This document shows, in pieces, positions 24,681-33,671 of a DNA stretch of 64,000 bases. A program made the translations under genes and the position numbers. The DNA is from an uncultured bacterium. GTDB lineage: Bacteria > Verrucomicrobiota > Kiritimatiellia > RFP12 > UBA1067. The stretch spans positions 1-64,000 of the forward strand of contig CACWVU010000008.1 in NCBI GenBank assembly GCA_902764415.1, in the 5' to 3' direction. Numbering within the stretch: the first letter of the stretch is position 1; each line of letters starts with the position of its first letter. The notes under the pieces were generated by a model, which was not told where the DNA came from, made no database searches, and was given only the letters and a program-made list of their open reading frames with translations.

Positions 24681-24825
24681 CACGAGAAAGACCTGAGAAT
24701 CCAACTCGACATAACGACGCAACGAAAAGGACACTGCCGTCCGTGCAGTTTCGCCTCCTTCGGTGTATCGTTATAGGTTCTCTCAGGCACCTCTCGTGAT
24801 GCATCGGAGGAGGTGTTATTTTTTC
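24681..24825 (+). ncRNA. Candidate structured RNA with overlapping intrinsic terminator
   Basis: Four nested perfect helices are visible: CACGAGA/TCTCGTG (24681-24687 with 24792-24798), CCTGAGA/TCTCAGG (24692-24698 with 24781-24787), ATAACGA/TCGTTAT (24711-24717 with 24768-24774) and ACTGC/GCAGT (24733-24737 with 24745-24749). AAGGA/TCCTT can add a fifth (24727-24731 with 24756-24760). A terminator-like stem CACCTC/GAGGTG (24788-24793 with 24810-24815) followed by TTATTTTTT shares 24792-24793 with the outer helix, so the two would compete at that point. It fits no RNA family I can name. It may be a regulatory leader for the gene at 24886 or an independent small RNA. Strand is assigned from the T-tract and the upstream promoter. 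Confidence 0.5.
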
Positions 24826-24885
24826 CCGCGCCAAATCCGACTGTAACGAGGATGGGGAATGATAACTCAAGAAAGGTGGTGTGGC

Positions 24886-26061
24886 ATGGTTGATATACTG
24901 GCGGAACTGGTGAAGAAGGTGTACGCGGGGAAAGTGGCCATGTTCTTCGAAAAGGTGAAGGCACTGAACTTGACGGATGTTGAACTGGCAGCAGTTCCGT
25001 CATTGTTTCTCCCTGGGTGGGGAGAAAGGTATTCATCATCTTGCTTTAAGGTGGCAATAGCCGGAAAAGAGACATGGGATTGGGGAACCGATATAGGTGA
25101 TTCGCTGAAGTGTGATCTTGAGGCGCATGAAAATGGGCGATATGACATCATGGCCTCTTGCAGACGTTTTAGAGACGAAGGACCTGCGAAATGGTACAAC
25201 ACATTCTGGCAGTATCCTGCAACAGCGTTGGGAAAACTGTTTGGATGTACTCGCGACGAGGTGCTACAGAAAGACGGTCCACTGCTTCGCAGTATTGCGT
25301 GGTTTAACGGCCATGCGATTGAGACAAAAGACTCCAAAGGTGTAAAGGACGATATTTCAGAAGAAAAGATGAGGTTGATTCAGGATGCGGCTGATGAATC
25401 TGGGTTGAGCGATTTCGAGACATTTACAAGTGTGTTTCGGCCTAATGTGATTATGTATTTCTACAGAAATCAGAGCCTTGTTCCGGATCGGAATTTTCCT
25501 TCTGACATTGAACATACGCAAGATTGGGGTCCTCATAATCTGGTGAAGGAGTTGCGTATTGGTGGGCGCACACTAATGTTGCAGTTGCCGCATACGACAT
25601 ATCTTGCACAAAAGCATATTTCACAAGCGTATGTGGCCGATCTCATCTGCGATGTGTTGAAAGCGAGGAATATTCGTGTCGCGCTTTGTGATAAGGATGC
25701 CGCACTTGATTTTTATCGGATGAATGCCGTTGAATGGATGGCATGGGTTGAGTTTGTTCGAAATGAGTCGCAAAAATACCCTGATATGGACAATAAGACT
25801 CTCGCACGTCACCTTATTGCTGTAGTCGCGTGCGAACTTGCAAAGTGCAATGCGACAATGAATGCACAAACGCTCGTCCTTATCTTGAATGAAGTTGACA
25901 GGTTTCGACATGATAACTGGCAGTATTCTCCGGAATGTCGCGGCCCGTGTTCAAGTGTTCGAGGTGCATGGAATGAGTACGTAAATAATGGCAAGAATGA
26001 AGAGGCGGAATGGATTGCGCGGGCGTTTACAAAGCTAAATGGGTGTTTTGCTTATGAATAA
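24886..26061 (+). CDS. Protein of unknown function (weak uracil-DNA-glycosylase-like features)
   Basis: A 391-residue protein in AT-rich DNA unlike its GC-rich surroundings. The segment FKVAIAGKETWDWG (about residues 50-63) resembles the substrate-site strand of uracil-DNA-glycosylase-like proteins (typically VGQETxGW), and LMLQLPHTTYLAQKH (about 230-244) sits where such folds have an active-site His. The match is by eye and weak. The last 110 residues are unrelated to anything I recognise. Start: ATG 24886 with AAAGGTGG 6 nt upstream is preferred over the in-frame ATG 24859. It follows the structured RNA and terminator at 24681-24825, which may control it. Confidence 0.55.
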   Translation: MVDILAELVKKVYAGKVAMFFEKVKALNLTDVELAAVPSLFLPGWGERYSSSCFKVAIAGKETWDWGTDIGDSLKCDLEAHENGRYDIMASCRRFRDEGPAKWYNTFWQYPATALGKLFGCTRDEVLQKDGPLLRSIAWFNGHAIETKDSKGVKDDISEEKMRLIQDAADESGLSDFETFTSVFRPNVIMYFYRNQSLVPDRNFPSDIEHTQDWGPHNLVKELRIGGRTLMLQLPHTTYLAQKHISQAYVADLICDVLKARNIRVALCDKDAALDFYRMNAVEWMAWVEFVRNESQKYPDMDNKTLARHLIAVVACELAKCNATMNAQTLVLILNEVDRFRHDNWQYSPECRGPCSSVRGAWNEYVNNGKNEEAEWIARAFTKLNGCFAYE

Positions 26062-26188
26062 TGCAGTAATGTTGTGCTCATGGCGGCGTCATTTTTGTAA
26101 TCATGATCACATCACAAGGCCGACAGTTGTCAATTTGCGAGTTCAGCAAATCATAGACATGCTTTAATATGGCGCAAGGAGGTGTTCG

Positions 26189-27358
26189 GTGAAAGAGTGG
26201 AAATCATTGATGTTCGCCGCGTGTGCCGTAGTGACGGCATGCGCGGCGTGTGGCGCGGAGATACGTGATGTAACCGCAAAGCAGCGATATCCATGGAACG
26301 GCAAGGTGGATATTACGTATGAAGTTGTTGGTGATATGTCGGAAGGTTTGCCATGGTGGAAATGTCCGATGCTTGAGGTGTCGATGGCCGACCAAGTGGA
26401 TGGGACGCGCTATGTTGCTGCTACCAACGCATTGACTGGTGACACTGGTTTTGATGAAGGAATGCATCATTTGGTTTGGGATTTGAAGGCGCAAGGTTTT
26501 GGTTTTAAATCAGATGATGTGGTGTTCACGGTGGCATATTCTGAAATAATCAATCCAGTGTGTACCTATTGCGTAATTGACCTTTCAGCTGGATCGAGCG
26601 CGGCATCATACCCAGTATCATATCTTGCGGAGCCGCCAAGCGGCGGATTCAATGTTAGTGAGTACAAGACGACAAAGCTTGTGTTGAAGTTCATTGAGGC
26701 AGGCTCGTTCAAGAATGTAGGCCCTTATGATGTCACGCTTACGAAGCCGTTCTACTGTGGTCTGTTTGAAGTAACTCAGAAGCAATGGGAAATGGTGATG
26801 GGAAGCAACCCTTGCTCGTCAACCTCATACGGCAAAGGAAATAGTTATCCAGTGCATTATGTTTCATACAATATGATTAGGGGTAGCTCTGCAGGAGCAG
26901 GATGGCCAGCGTCCTCTGCAGTGGGTTCGTCGTCGTTCTTGGGCAAGCTCCGCGTACGGACGGGCCGTGACTTCGATCTGCCTACTGAAGCGCAGTGGGA
27001 ATATGCCTGCCGAGCGGGAACGACTACTACCTATAGCTACGGCGATTCAGCCAACGGAAGTTATATGTGGTATTCCAATAACTCCAGTTCAACGTCGCAT
27101 GAAGTTGGTGCGAAGTTGCCGAATCCATGGGGGCTCTATGACATGCACGGTAATGTATGGGAGTGGTGTCTTGACTGGTACGGCGGTCTGTCAGGTGGTA
27201 CAGATCCTAAGGGTTCTTCCTCGGGGTCGGGCCGTGTGATACGCGGCGGCAGCTGGAACAACGGTGCGTCCATCTGCACCTCGTCCAACCACCGCGGCGT
27301 CGACCCGTCGTACGAGGGCATCAACGGCTTCCGCCTTGTCGGAACCCTGTCTGAATAA
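26189..27358 (+). CDS. Secreted SUMF1 (formylglycine-generating enzyme-like) domain protein
   Basis: A 389-residue protein with an N-terminal signal peptide (cleavage after CGA-like residues near 25), an N-terminal beta-rich region, and a SUMF1/FGE-sulfatase C-type-lectin-like fold from about residue 175: YCGLFEVTQKQWEMVMG, LPTEAQWEYACRAG, NPWGLYDMHGNVWEW, RVIRGGSWNN, GINGFRLVG. The domain often serves as a scaffold without enzyme activity, and the paired catalytic Cys of true FGE is not evident. Start is GTG with a strong AAGGAGGTG. Base composition changes sharply at about 27228: the last 130 nt are GC-rich whereas the rest is AT-rich. It precedes the LRR gene by 71 nt. The 127 nt before it hold no gene. 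Confidence 0.8.
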   Translation: MKEWKSLMFAACAVVTACAACGAEIRDVTAKQRYPWNGKVDITYEVVGDMSEGLPWWKCPMLEVSMADQVDGTRYVAATNALTGDTGFDEGMHHLVWDLKAQGFGFKSDDVVFTVAYSEIINPVCTYCVIDLSAGSSAASYPVSYLAEPPSGGFNVSEYKTTKLVLKFIEAGSFKNVGPYDVTLTKPFYCGLFEVTQKQWEMVMGSNPCSSTSYGKGNSYPVHYVSYNMIRGSSAGAGWPASSAVGSSSFLGKLRVRTGRDFDLPTEAQWEYACRAGTTTTYSYGDSANGSYMWYSNNSSSTSHEVGAKLPNPWGLYDMHGNVWEWCLDWYGGLSGGTDPKGSSSGSGRVIRGGSWNNGASICTSSNHRGVDPSYEGINGFRLVGTLSE

Positions 27359-27432
27359 AGAGCAGTAGTACAAAAGCGAGCGAAGGGTCGAAGTTGTGGC
27401 CACGCCGAAAGTGTTGGAAGGAGGATTAAGTG

Positions 27433-30400
27433 ATGAAGAAGTCAATGTTCATAGTGGCGGCAATGATGATGGCTGGAATGGCTGTTGGCGATGTCATATG
27501 CGCGGGCGATAGTACGCCTGTTTCGATTGACACTCGAGCTGAGCCGATTGTCGATGTTATCAATATATCGTGGAATCCCGCGTGGATTGGAGGCGACGCG
27601 AATGGGACTGTTGTCATTACAGACAATGGCGAAGAGGTGTGGCGCGAGACTGGCGCAGGTGAGTTTTTGCATACGCTTTCTGGTGTCGGACGACACGAAC
27701 TAACCTACACGACATACATTGATGGAATTGCGCAGGATGAGGTATATGTGGTTACAGTATTCCAGGGCTGGAAGTATGAAGTTGCGGATGGAAGCGTGGT
27801 GATGGTTGAGGCTTCACAGAAACATGGTGATGTTGTAATCCCAGAAGAAATTGATGGTCGTGTAGTGACTGGTATTGGAGCAAGTGCATTCAAAGATTGT
27901 ACTGATTTGACGAGTGTTACGATGCCTGGCAGTGTGACGAGTATTGGAGATTATGCATTTGCTGGCTGCAGAGGGCTTACAAGCGTAATTATCCCGAATA
28001 ATGTGACAAATGTCGGGGATTCTGCATTCTTGGGCTGTGATAGATTGGTATGTGTAACGTTGCCGTGGCATCTCTTAACAGTCGGATCAAGTGATTGGCT
28101 ACTGTCGAGAAATGACTGGGCATTGGTAGCAACTGATTCAGATGGTATGGAGGGATATCGCTCGGCGGCAATTGGCCGCGACGCTTCATCGGCTATGATG
28201 TTGACGCTTGTTGGAGCGTGTGACTTTGCCTTCGACTGGAAGGTGTCAAGCGAACCAGGACATGATTATCTACGTTGGTATTTGGATGGGGTAGAGATGG
28301 GTAGAATAAGCGGAACGAATGGTACGTGGAATACTGTGTCCGTTTCGATGCCGGCAGGGGAACATACAATCAAGTGGAGCTATTCAAAAAATGGTAGCGG
28401 CACTTCTGGTTCCGACTGTGGTTGGGTGCGAGTCCCTACCAAGATGAAAGGATCGGTGAGGATCGCTGATCTGTTCCCTGATTCCTATGCCGTCCTAAAT
28501 TCTGTGATGTTGACAGGAATGGCAACGGAGATTCCTGGCCATGCATTTAATGGTTGCGCGTCCTTGACGGCCATAGACATCCCTTTATCGGTGACAAATA
28601 TTGGAATGGCAGCATTTGCCGGCTGCAGTGGGCTTACGAGCGTGACGATACCGAATAGCGTGAAAAGCATCGGAGATTCTGCATTCAATGGTTGCGGTGG
28701 GCTTGAAGATATGTCGCTGCCGTTTGTTGGGGCGCGACGTGGCAACAGTGGAACGGCGGATTCCGTTTTCGGCTACATTTTCGGCACGTCGGCATTTAAT
28801 AGTGGACAGAAGGTTGAGCAGTATTACAGCCCCAGACCACACGACGGCTTCTTTTACACAATTTCATACTACATTCCGGCATCGCTGACAACGGTCGCGA
28901 TAACCGATGAGACGATATTAGATTTCGGCGCGTTCTCCGGCTGTAGCGGACTGACAAGCGTGACGATACCTGGCAGCGTGACGAGCATAGGACAGTATGC
29001 GTTCGACGGCTGCAGCGGGCTGACGAGCGTGACGATTGGCAATAGCGTGACGAGTATCGGGGAAATGGCGTTCTATGGTTGCAGAGGGCTTACGAGCGTG
29101 ACGATTCCAAACAGCGTGACGAGTATCGGGGAACTGGCATTCTATGGTTGCAGTGGACTTATGAGTGTGACTATACCGCAATACGTGTGCGTCAATGGAT
29201 TCTCGTCAGCATTTTCATCTTCATATTCGAAAATCACCAAAATAGTTATTTCAGACGGCGTGACAAGTATCGGGTCTTCCGCTTTCTCTGGCTGCTATGG
29301 GCTTGCGAGCGTGACTATCCCGGATAGCGTGACGAATATCGGGTCTTCTGCTTTCTCCAGCTGCCGCGGGCTAACGAGCATAACGATACCGAACGGTGTG
29401 ACGAGTATCGGGAAAGATGCGTTCTACAATTGTAGCGGGCTTACGAGCGTGACGATGCCTAACTCGGTGACTATTATTGGGGAAGATGCGTTCCGTGGTT
29501 GTAGCGGACTTGCGAACGTGGTGATACCTGATAGCGTGACAAGCATCGGGTCTTCTGCATTCTACGGTTGTAGCGGGCTTACGAGTGTGACGATACCCGA
29601 TAGTGTGACGAGCATTGGCAATTGTGCGTTCTCTGGCTGTAGCGGACTGACAAGCGTGACGATACCTGGCAGCGTGACGAGCATAGGACAGTATGCGTTC
29701 GACGGCTGCAGCGGGCTTACGAGTGTGGAGATACCGAACAGTGTGACGAGCATCGGGTTTTCTGCGTTCTCCGGCTGTAGTGGGCTTACGAGTGTGACAA
29801 TACCCAACAGCGTGACGAGCATAGGACAGTATGCGTTCGACGGCTGCAGCGGATTAACGAGTGTAACGATACCCGACAGCGTGATTGGTATAGGTAGCGG
29901 TGCGTTCTCGGGTTGCGGCGGATTAATGAGCATAACGATGCCGCAAGTTGTCTGCGACATGGGGCTTTCGGCGGTTTTTCCTGCGGTGTATCAGACGATA
30001 TCAAGTGTGCATATCTCGGACAGCGTTACGAATATCGCTGACTATGCTTTTGCTGGGTGTACGAATTTGCAGACGGAAGTGTGGGGAGGGTACAAGGTGT
30101 TGGATGGATGGCTGATTGGCTATACGGACGAGGCGGAGGAGACGATTCCAGATGCCGACAAGCTGAAAGGGATTTGCAGCGAGGCGTTGAAGGGTTGCAC
30201 TGCGTTGAAGCGGCTGGAGTTCGGCGACGACTCGCGACTGGTGTCGGTCGGCGCGGAGGCACTGAAGGGTTGCACCGAGCTGAAGACGCTCGTCCTGCCG
30301 CCGAGTTTGACGCGGATCGGCGACGAGGCGTTTATGGGCTGTTCGTATCTCGACAACGTAATCGTGCCGGGAGGCGTCAAGTCTATCGGTAACCGCGCGT

Positions 30401-33051
30401 TCAAAAATTGCACCGGCTTTACCTGGGCGCAGATCGAGCATGGCGTGGAGTCCATTGGAGATGAGGCGTTCTATGGTTGTTGGCGGATTACGGAGGTGGA
30501 TATTCCATCGTCTGTGGCGTGGATTGGTGACAATGCCTTTGGCGGCGACAGCTCGATAACCAAGGTTGCGCTACGCGGCGACATCAGAAAGATGTCCGAG
30601 ATATTTTCGACTTATGATCAGATCACCGAAGCGACGGTCAAGCCTGGAACCGACGCGATAGAAGATGGACTGTTCAGTGGATGCTCGCGGTTGAAGAAGG
30701 TGTTTTTCCTTGGTAACAGCCCAGCGCTCCAGAACGGAGGAAGGAATCTCTATGATGGAACGATTGAAGATTATTGGGAATACAACAACGATTCACATCA
30801 ATGGGAGTCTGTCTCTCTTGTCACATATGTTGACAAGGATTCGACTGGATGGGACGGCACGCCTGGTTCACACACATTACCGATGATGTGGCCGCTTGAG
30901 GGCGACTACCGCCGCGAAATCAGGTATACTGATTCCATCATCACTCCTTGCTCGGTTGCGTTTGACGCGAATGGCGGGACGCCGAAGACACAGAATGTTA
31001 AGCAGCGGTCGGAAGAGCTGTTTGTGCTGCCGGCGGAGCCGAAGCGCGCGGACCACCTGTTTATGGGCTGGTGGACGGCGAAGGACGGCGGCGTGAAGGT
31101 GACTGATGAGACGGTGTTTTTGACAGGCGTGTACGAGACGCTTTACGCGCACTGGCAGCTTGTCGATCTCGGGGAGCCGGAGATCGACGACATCACCGCC
31201 GATGGCGACGGGTCGTTCAGCATGAAGCTGGACGACGAATGGCTCGTCCTCTCCAGGCTGGCGGTGAAGGGCTTGCCGTCCGGCCTGAAGTTCGACGCGA
31301 AGACGGGCGTCATCTCCGGCAAGGCGACGAAGCCGGGGACGTACAAGGTGACGGTGAGCGCGACGAACGCGACGCTGAAGAAGACGGCGACGGCGGAGTT
31401 CGAGATCGTGGTGCCGAACCTGACGAGCGAGAAGCTGCCGGGGCTGAAGGCGGAGACCTGCGCATACGACGTGGTGACGTGCGGCGTCGCGTTCCCGACG
31501 AATCTCGTGGATTGCTCGCCCGCGTCCGGCTGGACGGTGAAGGCGGCGGGTCTGCCGGCGGGGCTCAAGTTCACGGCGAAGGACATCGTCGACTCCAAGA
31601 CCAAGGCAGTGACCGTCCCCGCGAACACGATCTACGGCGTTCCGACGAAGGCGGGCACCTTTACCGTCACTTTCACGGCGTCGAAGCGGGGCGAGCAGAA
31701 CCAGGTCGCGACGATAACGCTGCGCGTCGAGGCGCTGCCGGCGTGGGCGCAGGGGACATTCACGGGGTACGTCGCCGGCGATGGCGGCGACTGCGGCTCC
31801 GCCACGATGACAGTCGCGGCGAACGGAAAGGTCAGCGGCAAGATAGCGCTCGGCGGCACGAACTGGACCTTCAGCGCGACAAGCTACACGGCTGTCGAAT
31901 GTCCTCAGTCGGATGCCTCCACGACTAATTTTGTCGTCGAGGCGGCGGCGAAGGCCGGCAAGGTGGAGCGGGCGATTGAACTTGCGGTGTCGGCCTGCGA
32001 CGGAGGCCCGGCCGGAACCGCCCTGGTGAACGGCGCCGCAACAGGCGGTTTCGTCGACGGCAGCGCCTCGCTTGCCGCGTGGCGCAACATGTGGAAGGAC
32101 AAGTCGACGGCGACCGCGGCAAAGGCGGTGATCGACCCGTTCATCGGCGTGTACACGGCGGCGGTCGCGGACGGCGCGGACTACGGCAGCGGCTACCTGT
32201 CGCTGACGGTCGGCAAGGACGGCAACGTGAAGGCGACCGGCAAGCTCGCGGACGGCACGAGCGTGAGCGCTACATCGCCGCTCATGTACGACGAGCCCGA
32301 AGGGTGGTTTGTCGTGCTGTACGCGGCTCCGTCCGCGTACAAGGGCGGCAGCTTTGCCGCGGCGGTCGGGTTCGGAGAACGGCTGACTCCTGTTCTCTTC
32401 GTGCCGCAGTGGACGAGCCGCAACCCGCAGGCGACGGGCGAGTACGGCGAAGGGTTCGCTCGCGTTGTTGATCTGGACGGCGCGTACTATAACAAGCTCG
32501 ACACGCTGCGCAAATACTACGAGTCGCTGCGGCTCGGGCTCAACGGCGCGCCGGAGCTTGGCTTCGTCCTCAAGGAGACGGCGCTTAACGAGCTGGGCAG
32601 GAAGACGACGGCAAGCTCTGCTTCGACGGCGTCGGCCGTCGACACGCTCTTGCATGACGATCTCACTGCGACGGTGGACGCGAACGGCAAGCTCGTCGTC
32701 GCCAAGGCGACGAAGCCGGTGCAGGACAGGGAGACGAAGGAATGGTCCTACGCCGGCACGAACGACGGGGCGCTGACGCTTTCCTTCACGCAGGCGACTG
32801 GCATCTTCAAGGGCTCGTATACGTTCTGGTACGACTACGAGTCGGCGAAAGACTACACGACCGGAAAGTCGACAAAGGCCCACACCTCCAAGAAGGTGAG
32901 CTTCGAGGGCATCCTCGTGCAGGGCGAGGATCCGAAGATGGACGGCTTCTACCTCTGGGACGCGGCGGGCGAGTACGAGGACGAGAAGACCGGCAAGGTC
33001 AAGACCTACAAGTACAAGCAGTCGTTCCCGGTGTGGCTAATCAGTGAATAG
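27433..33051 (+). CDS. Giant BspA-like leucine-rich-repeat surface protein
   Basis: An 1872-residue secreted protein with a signal peptide (MKKSMFIVAAMMMAGMAVG). Residues about 130-1060 hold some 25-30 BspA/TpLRR-type repeats of about 23 residues (CSGLTSVTIPDSVTSIGSSAF), interrupted by a lectin-like insert (about 240-340). A Listeria-Bacteroides (InlB B-type) repeat follows (VAFDANGG...MGWW, about 1175-1240), then two putative Ig-like domains (GLPSGLKFDAKTGVISG, about 1275-1430) and a beta-rich C-terminus. Such proteins mediate adhesion. The first 60 percent is AT-rich and the rest strongly GC-rich, so the gene looks mosaic. Start: ATG 27433 (GTG 27430 is possible) after GGAGG. An intrinsic terminator follows. 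Confidence 0.85.
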   Translation: MKKSMFIVAAMMMAGMAVGDVICAGDSTPVSIDTRAEPIVDVINISWNPAWIGGDANGTVVITDNGEEVWRETGAGEFLHTLSGVGRHELTYTTYIDGIAQDEVYVVTVFQGWKYEVADGSVVMVEASQKHGDVVIPEEIDGRVVTGIGASAFKDCTDLTSVTMPGSVTSIGDYAFAGCRGLTSVIIPNNVTNVGDSAFLGCDRLVCVTLPWHLLTVGSSDWLLSRNDWALVATDSDGMEGYRSAAIGRDASSAMMLTLVGACDFAFDWKVSSEPGHDYLRWYLDGVEMGRISGTNGTWNTVSVSMPAGEHTIKWSYSKNGSGTSGSDCGWVRVPTKMKGSVRIADLFPDSYAVLNSVMLTGMATEIPGHAFNGCASLTAIDIPLSVTNIGMAAFAGCSGLTSVTIPNSVKSIGDSAFNGCGGLEDMSLPFVGARRGNSGTADSVFGYIFGTSAFNSGQKVEQYYSPRPHDGFFYTISYYIPASLTTVAITDETILDFGAFSGCSGLTSVTIPGSVTSIGQYAFDGCSGLTSVTIGNSVTSIGEMAFYGCRGLTSVTIPNSVTSIGELAFYGCSGLMSVTIPQYVCVNGFSSAFSSSYSKITKIVISDGVTSIGSSAFSGCYGLASVTIPDSVTNIGSSAFSSCRGLTSITIPNGVTSIGKDAFYNCSGLTSVTMPNSVTIIGEDAFRGCSGLANVVIPDSVTSIGSSAFYGCSGLTSVTIPDSVTSIGNCAFSGCSGLTSVTIPGSVTSIGQYAFDGCSGLTSVEIPNSVTSIGFSAFSGCSGLTSVTIPNSVTSIGQYAFDGCSGLTSVTIPDSVIGIGSGAFSGCGGLMSITMPQVVCDMGLSAVFPAVYQTISSVHISDSVTNIADYAFAGCTNLQTEVWGGYKVLDGWLIGYTDEAEETIPDADKLKGICSEALKGCTALKRLEFGDDSRLVSVGAEALKGCTELKTLVLPPSLTRIGDEAFMGCSYLDNVIVPGGVKSIGNRAFKNCTGFTWAQIEHGVESIGDEAFYGCWRITEVDIPSSVAWIGDNAFGGDSSITKVALRGDIRKMSEIFSTYDQITEATVKPGTDAIEDGLFSGCSRLKKVFFLGNSPALQNGGRNLYDGTIEDYWEYNNDSHQWESVSLVTYVDKDSTGWDGTPGSHTLPMMWPLEGDYRREIRYTDSIITPCSVAFDANGGTPKTQNVKQRSEELFVLPAEPKRADHLFMGWWTAKDGGVKVTDETVFLTGVYETLYAHWQLVDLGEPEIDDITADGDGSFSMKLDDEWLVLSRLAVKGLPSGLKFDAKTGVISGKATKPGTYKVTVSATNATLKKTATAEFEIVVPNLTSEKLPGLKAETCAYDVVTCGVAFPTNLVDCSPASGWTVKAAGLPAGLKFTAKDIVDSKTKAVTVPANTIYGVPTKAGTFTVTFTASKRGEQNQVATITLRVEALPAWAQGTFTGYVAGDGGDCGSATMTVAANGKVSGKIALGGTNWTFSATSYTAVECPQSDASTTNFVVEAAAKAGKVERAIELAVSACDGGPAGTALVNGAATGGFVDGSASLAAWRNMWKDKSTATAAKAVIDPFIGVYTAAVADGADYGSGYLSLTVGKDGNVKATGKLADGTSVSATSPLMYDEPEGWFVVLYAAPSAYKGGSFAAAVGFGERLTPVLFVPQWTSRNPQATGEYGEGFARVVDLDGAYYNKLDTLRKYYESLRLGLNGAPELGFVLKETALNELGRKTTASSASTASAVDTLLHDDLTATVDANGKLVVAKATKPVQDRETKEWSYAGTNDGALTLSFTQATGIFKGSYTFWYDYESAKDYTTGKSTKAHTSKKVSFEGILVQGEDPKMDGFYLWDAAGEYEDEKTGKVKTYKYKQSFPVWLISE
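28939..29717. repeat. Exact 83-nt duplication within the LRR array
   Basis: Bases 28939-29021 and 29635-29717 are identical over 83 nt, although neighbouring repeats differ at many silent sites. This indicates recent gene conversion or duplication inside the array. Confidence 0.7.
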
Positions 33052-33089
33052 CCGCCATCCCCAGAACGGGGCTGCTTCATAATCCAGAG

Positions 33090-33124
33090 TTTCCAGCCGC
33101 GATTGGGCGGCTGGAAATTTTTTT
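33090..33124 (+). terminator. Intrinsic terminator of the LRR gene
   Basis: Perfect 11-bp stem TTTCCAGCCGC/GCGGCTGGAAA (33090-33100 with 33107-33117), 6-nt loop, then seven T. It separates the LRR gene from the division cluster. Confidence 0.9.
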
Positions 33125-33144
33125 ATAAATTTTCAATACCCCCC

Positions 33145-33174
33145 TTGACGGCGCGGTGTCAAATAGTGTATAAT
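33145..33174 (+). promoter_or_regulatory. -35/-10 promoter of the division cluster
   Basis: TTGACG (33145-33150), an 18-bp spacer and TATAAT (33169-33174). It is the only promoter here with a convincing -35. The hexamer ends 11 nt before the mraZ ATG. Confidence 0.8.
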
Positions 33175-33185
33175 TGTGTCACGAA

Positions 33186-33671
33186 ATGTCAAAGAAGGTT
33201 GTTCAGAGTGTTGCGGAGGCAACGTCGGGCGGGTCGAACGCGCTTATGGGCGAGTTCGAACACTCGCTTGATCCCAAGAAGCGCCTCACCATTCCGCGCG
33301 AATGGCGACAGGCGATGGGGGATCCCGACTTCGTCTACGTGATGCGCGACCGAAACGGTAAGTGCCTCGACCTCCTGCCCAAGGCGGAGATGGAGTCGCT
33401 CCTGGCGAAGCTGCGCGAGAAGGCGCTCTTTGATCCGGCGCTGACCAAGGCGGCTATGCTCATCGGCGCGAACTCGGAACAGCTCATGCTTGACGTTCAA
33501 GGCCGAATCCGCATCAGCGACAAGCTCCTTCAGTTTGCGAACTTGACGACGACGGTCGTGATGGCGGGTTCGGTTCGTATGGCCAAGCTCTGGGATCCAA
33601 AGGCGTATGCCGTGGAGTCCGGCGGCGACCTGGCCGACTTCAACGCGGCGCTCGACATGCTGGAGGCGTGA
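33186..33671 (+). CDS. mraZ: Transcriptional regulator/division cluster protein MraZ
   Basis: MraZ is an AbrB-fold DNA-binding protein that forms rings and represses the dcw operon in other bacteria. This 161-residue copy carries the two DxxxR repeats: MGEFEHSLDPKKRLTIPREW (residues about 19-38) and LDVQGRIRISDKL (about 102-114). The N-terminus is about 18 residues longer than usual. ATG 33186 is preferred; an upstream TTG lies inside the -10. No Shine-Dalgarno is present and the predicted 5' UTR is about 5 nt. It overlaps rsmH by one base. Confidence 0.93.
   Translation: MSKKVVQSVAEATSGGSNALMGEFEHSLDPKKRLTIPREWRQAMGDPDFVYVMRDRNGKCLDLLPKAEMESLLAKLREKALFDPALTKAAMLIGANSEQLMLDVQGRIRISDKLLQFANLTTTVVMAGSVRMAKLWDPKAYAVESGGDLADFNAALDMLEA

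Noticed and set aside
24681-24798. Retron msr/msd region
   Set aside because: The long nested stem fits superficially, but no reverse transcriptase gene is adjacent.
24681-24798. Glycine riboswitch on the - strand
   Set aside because: It contains CCGAAGGAGG and a CTGAGAG-like arm, but the helix order differs from the known aptamer, and there is no glycine gene in the right direction.
28939-29900. Regular repeats resembling a CRISPR array
   Set aside because: Period is about 69 nt and in frame, encoding 23-residue LRR units within one long ORF; there are no spacers of unique sequence and no cas genes.
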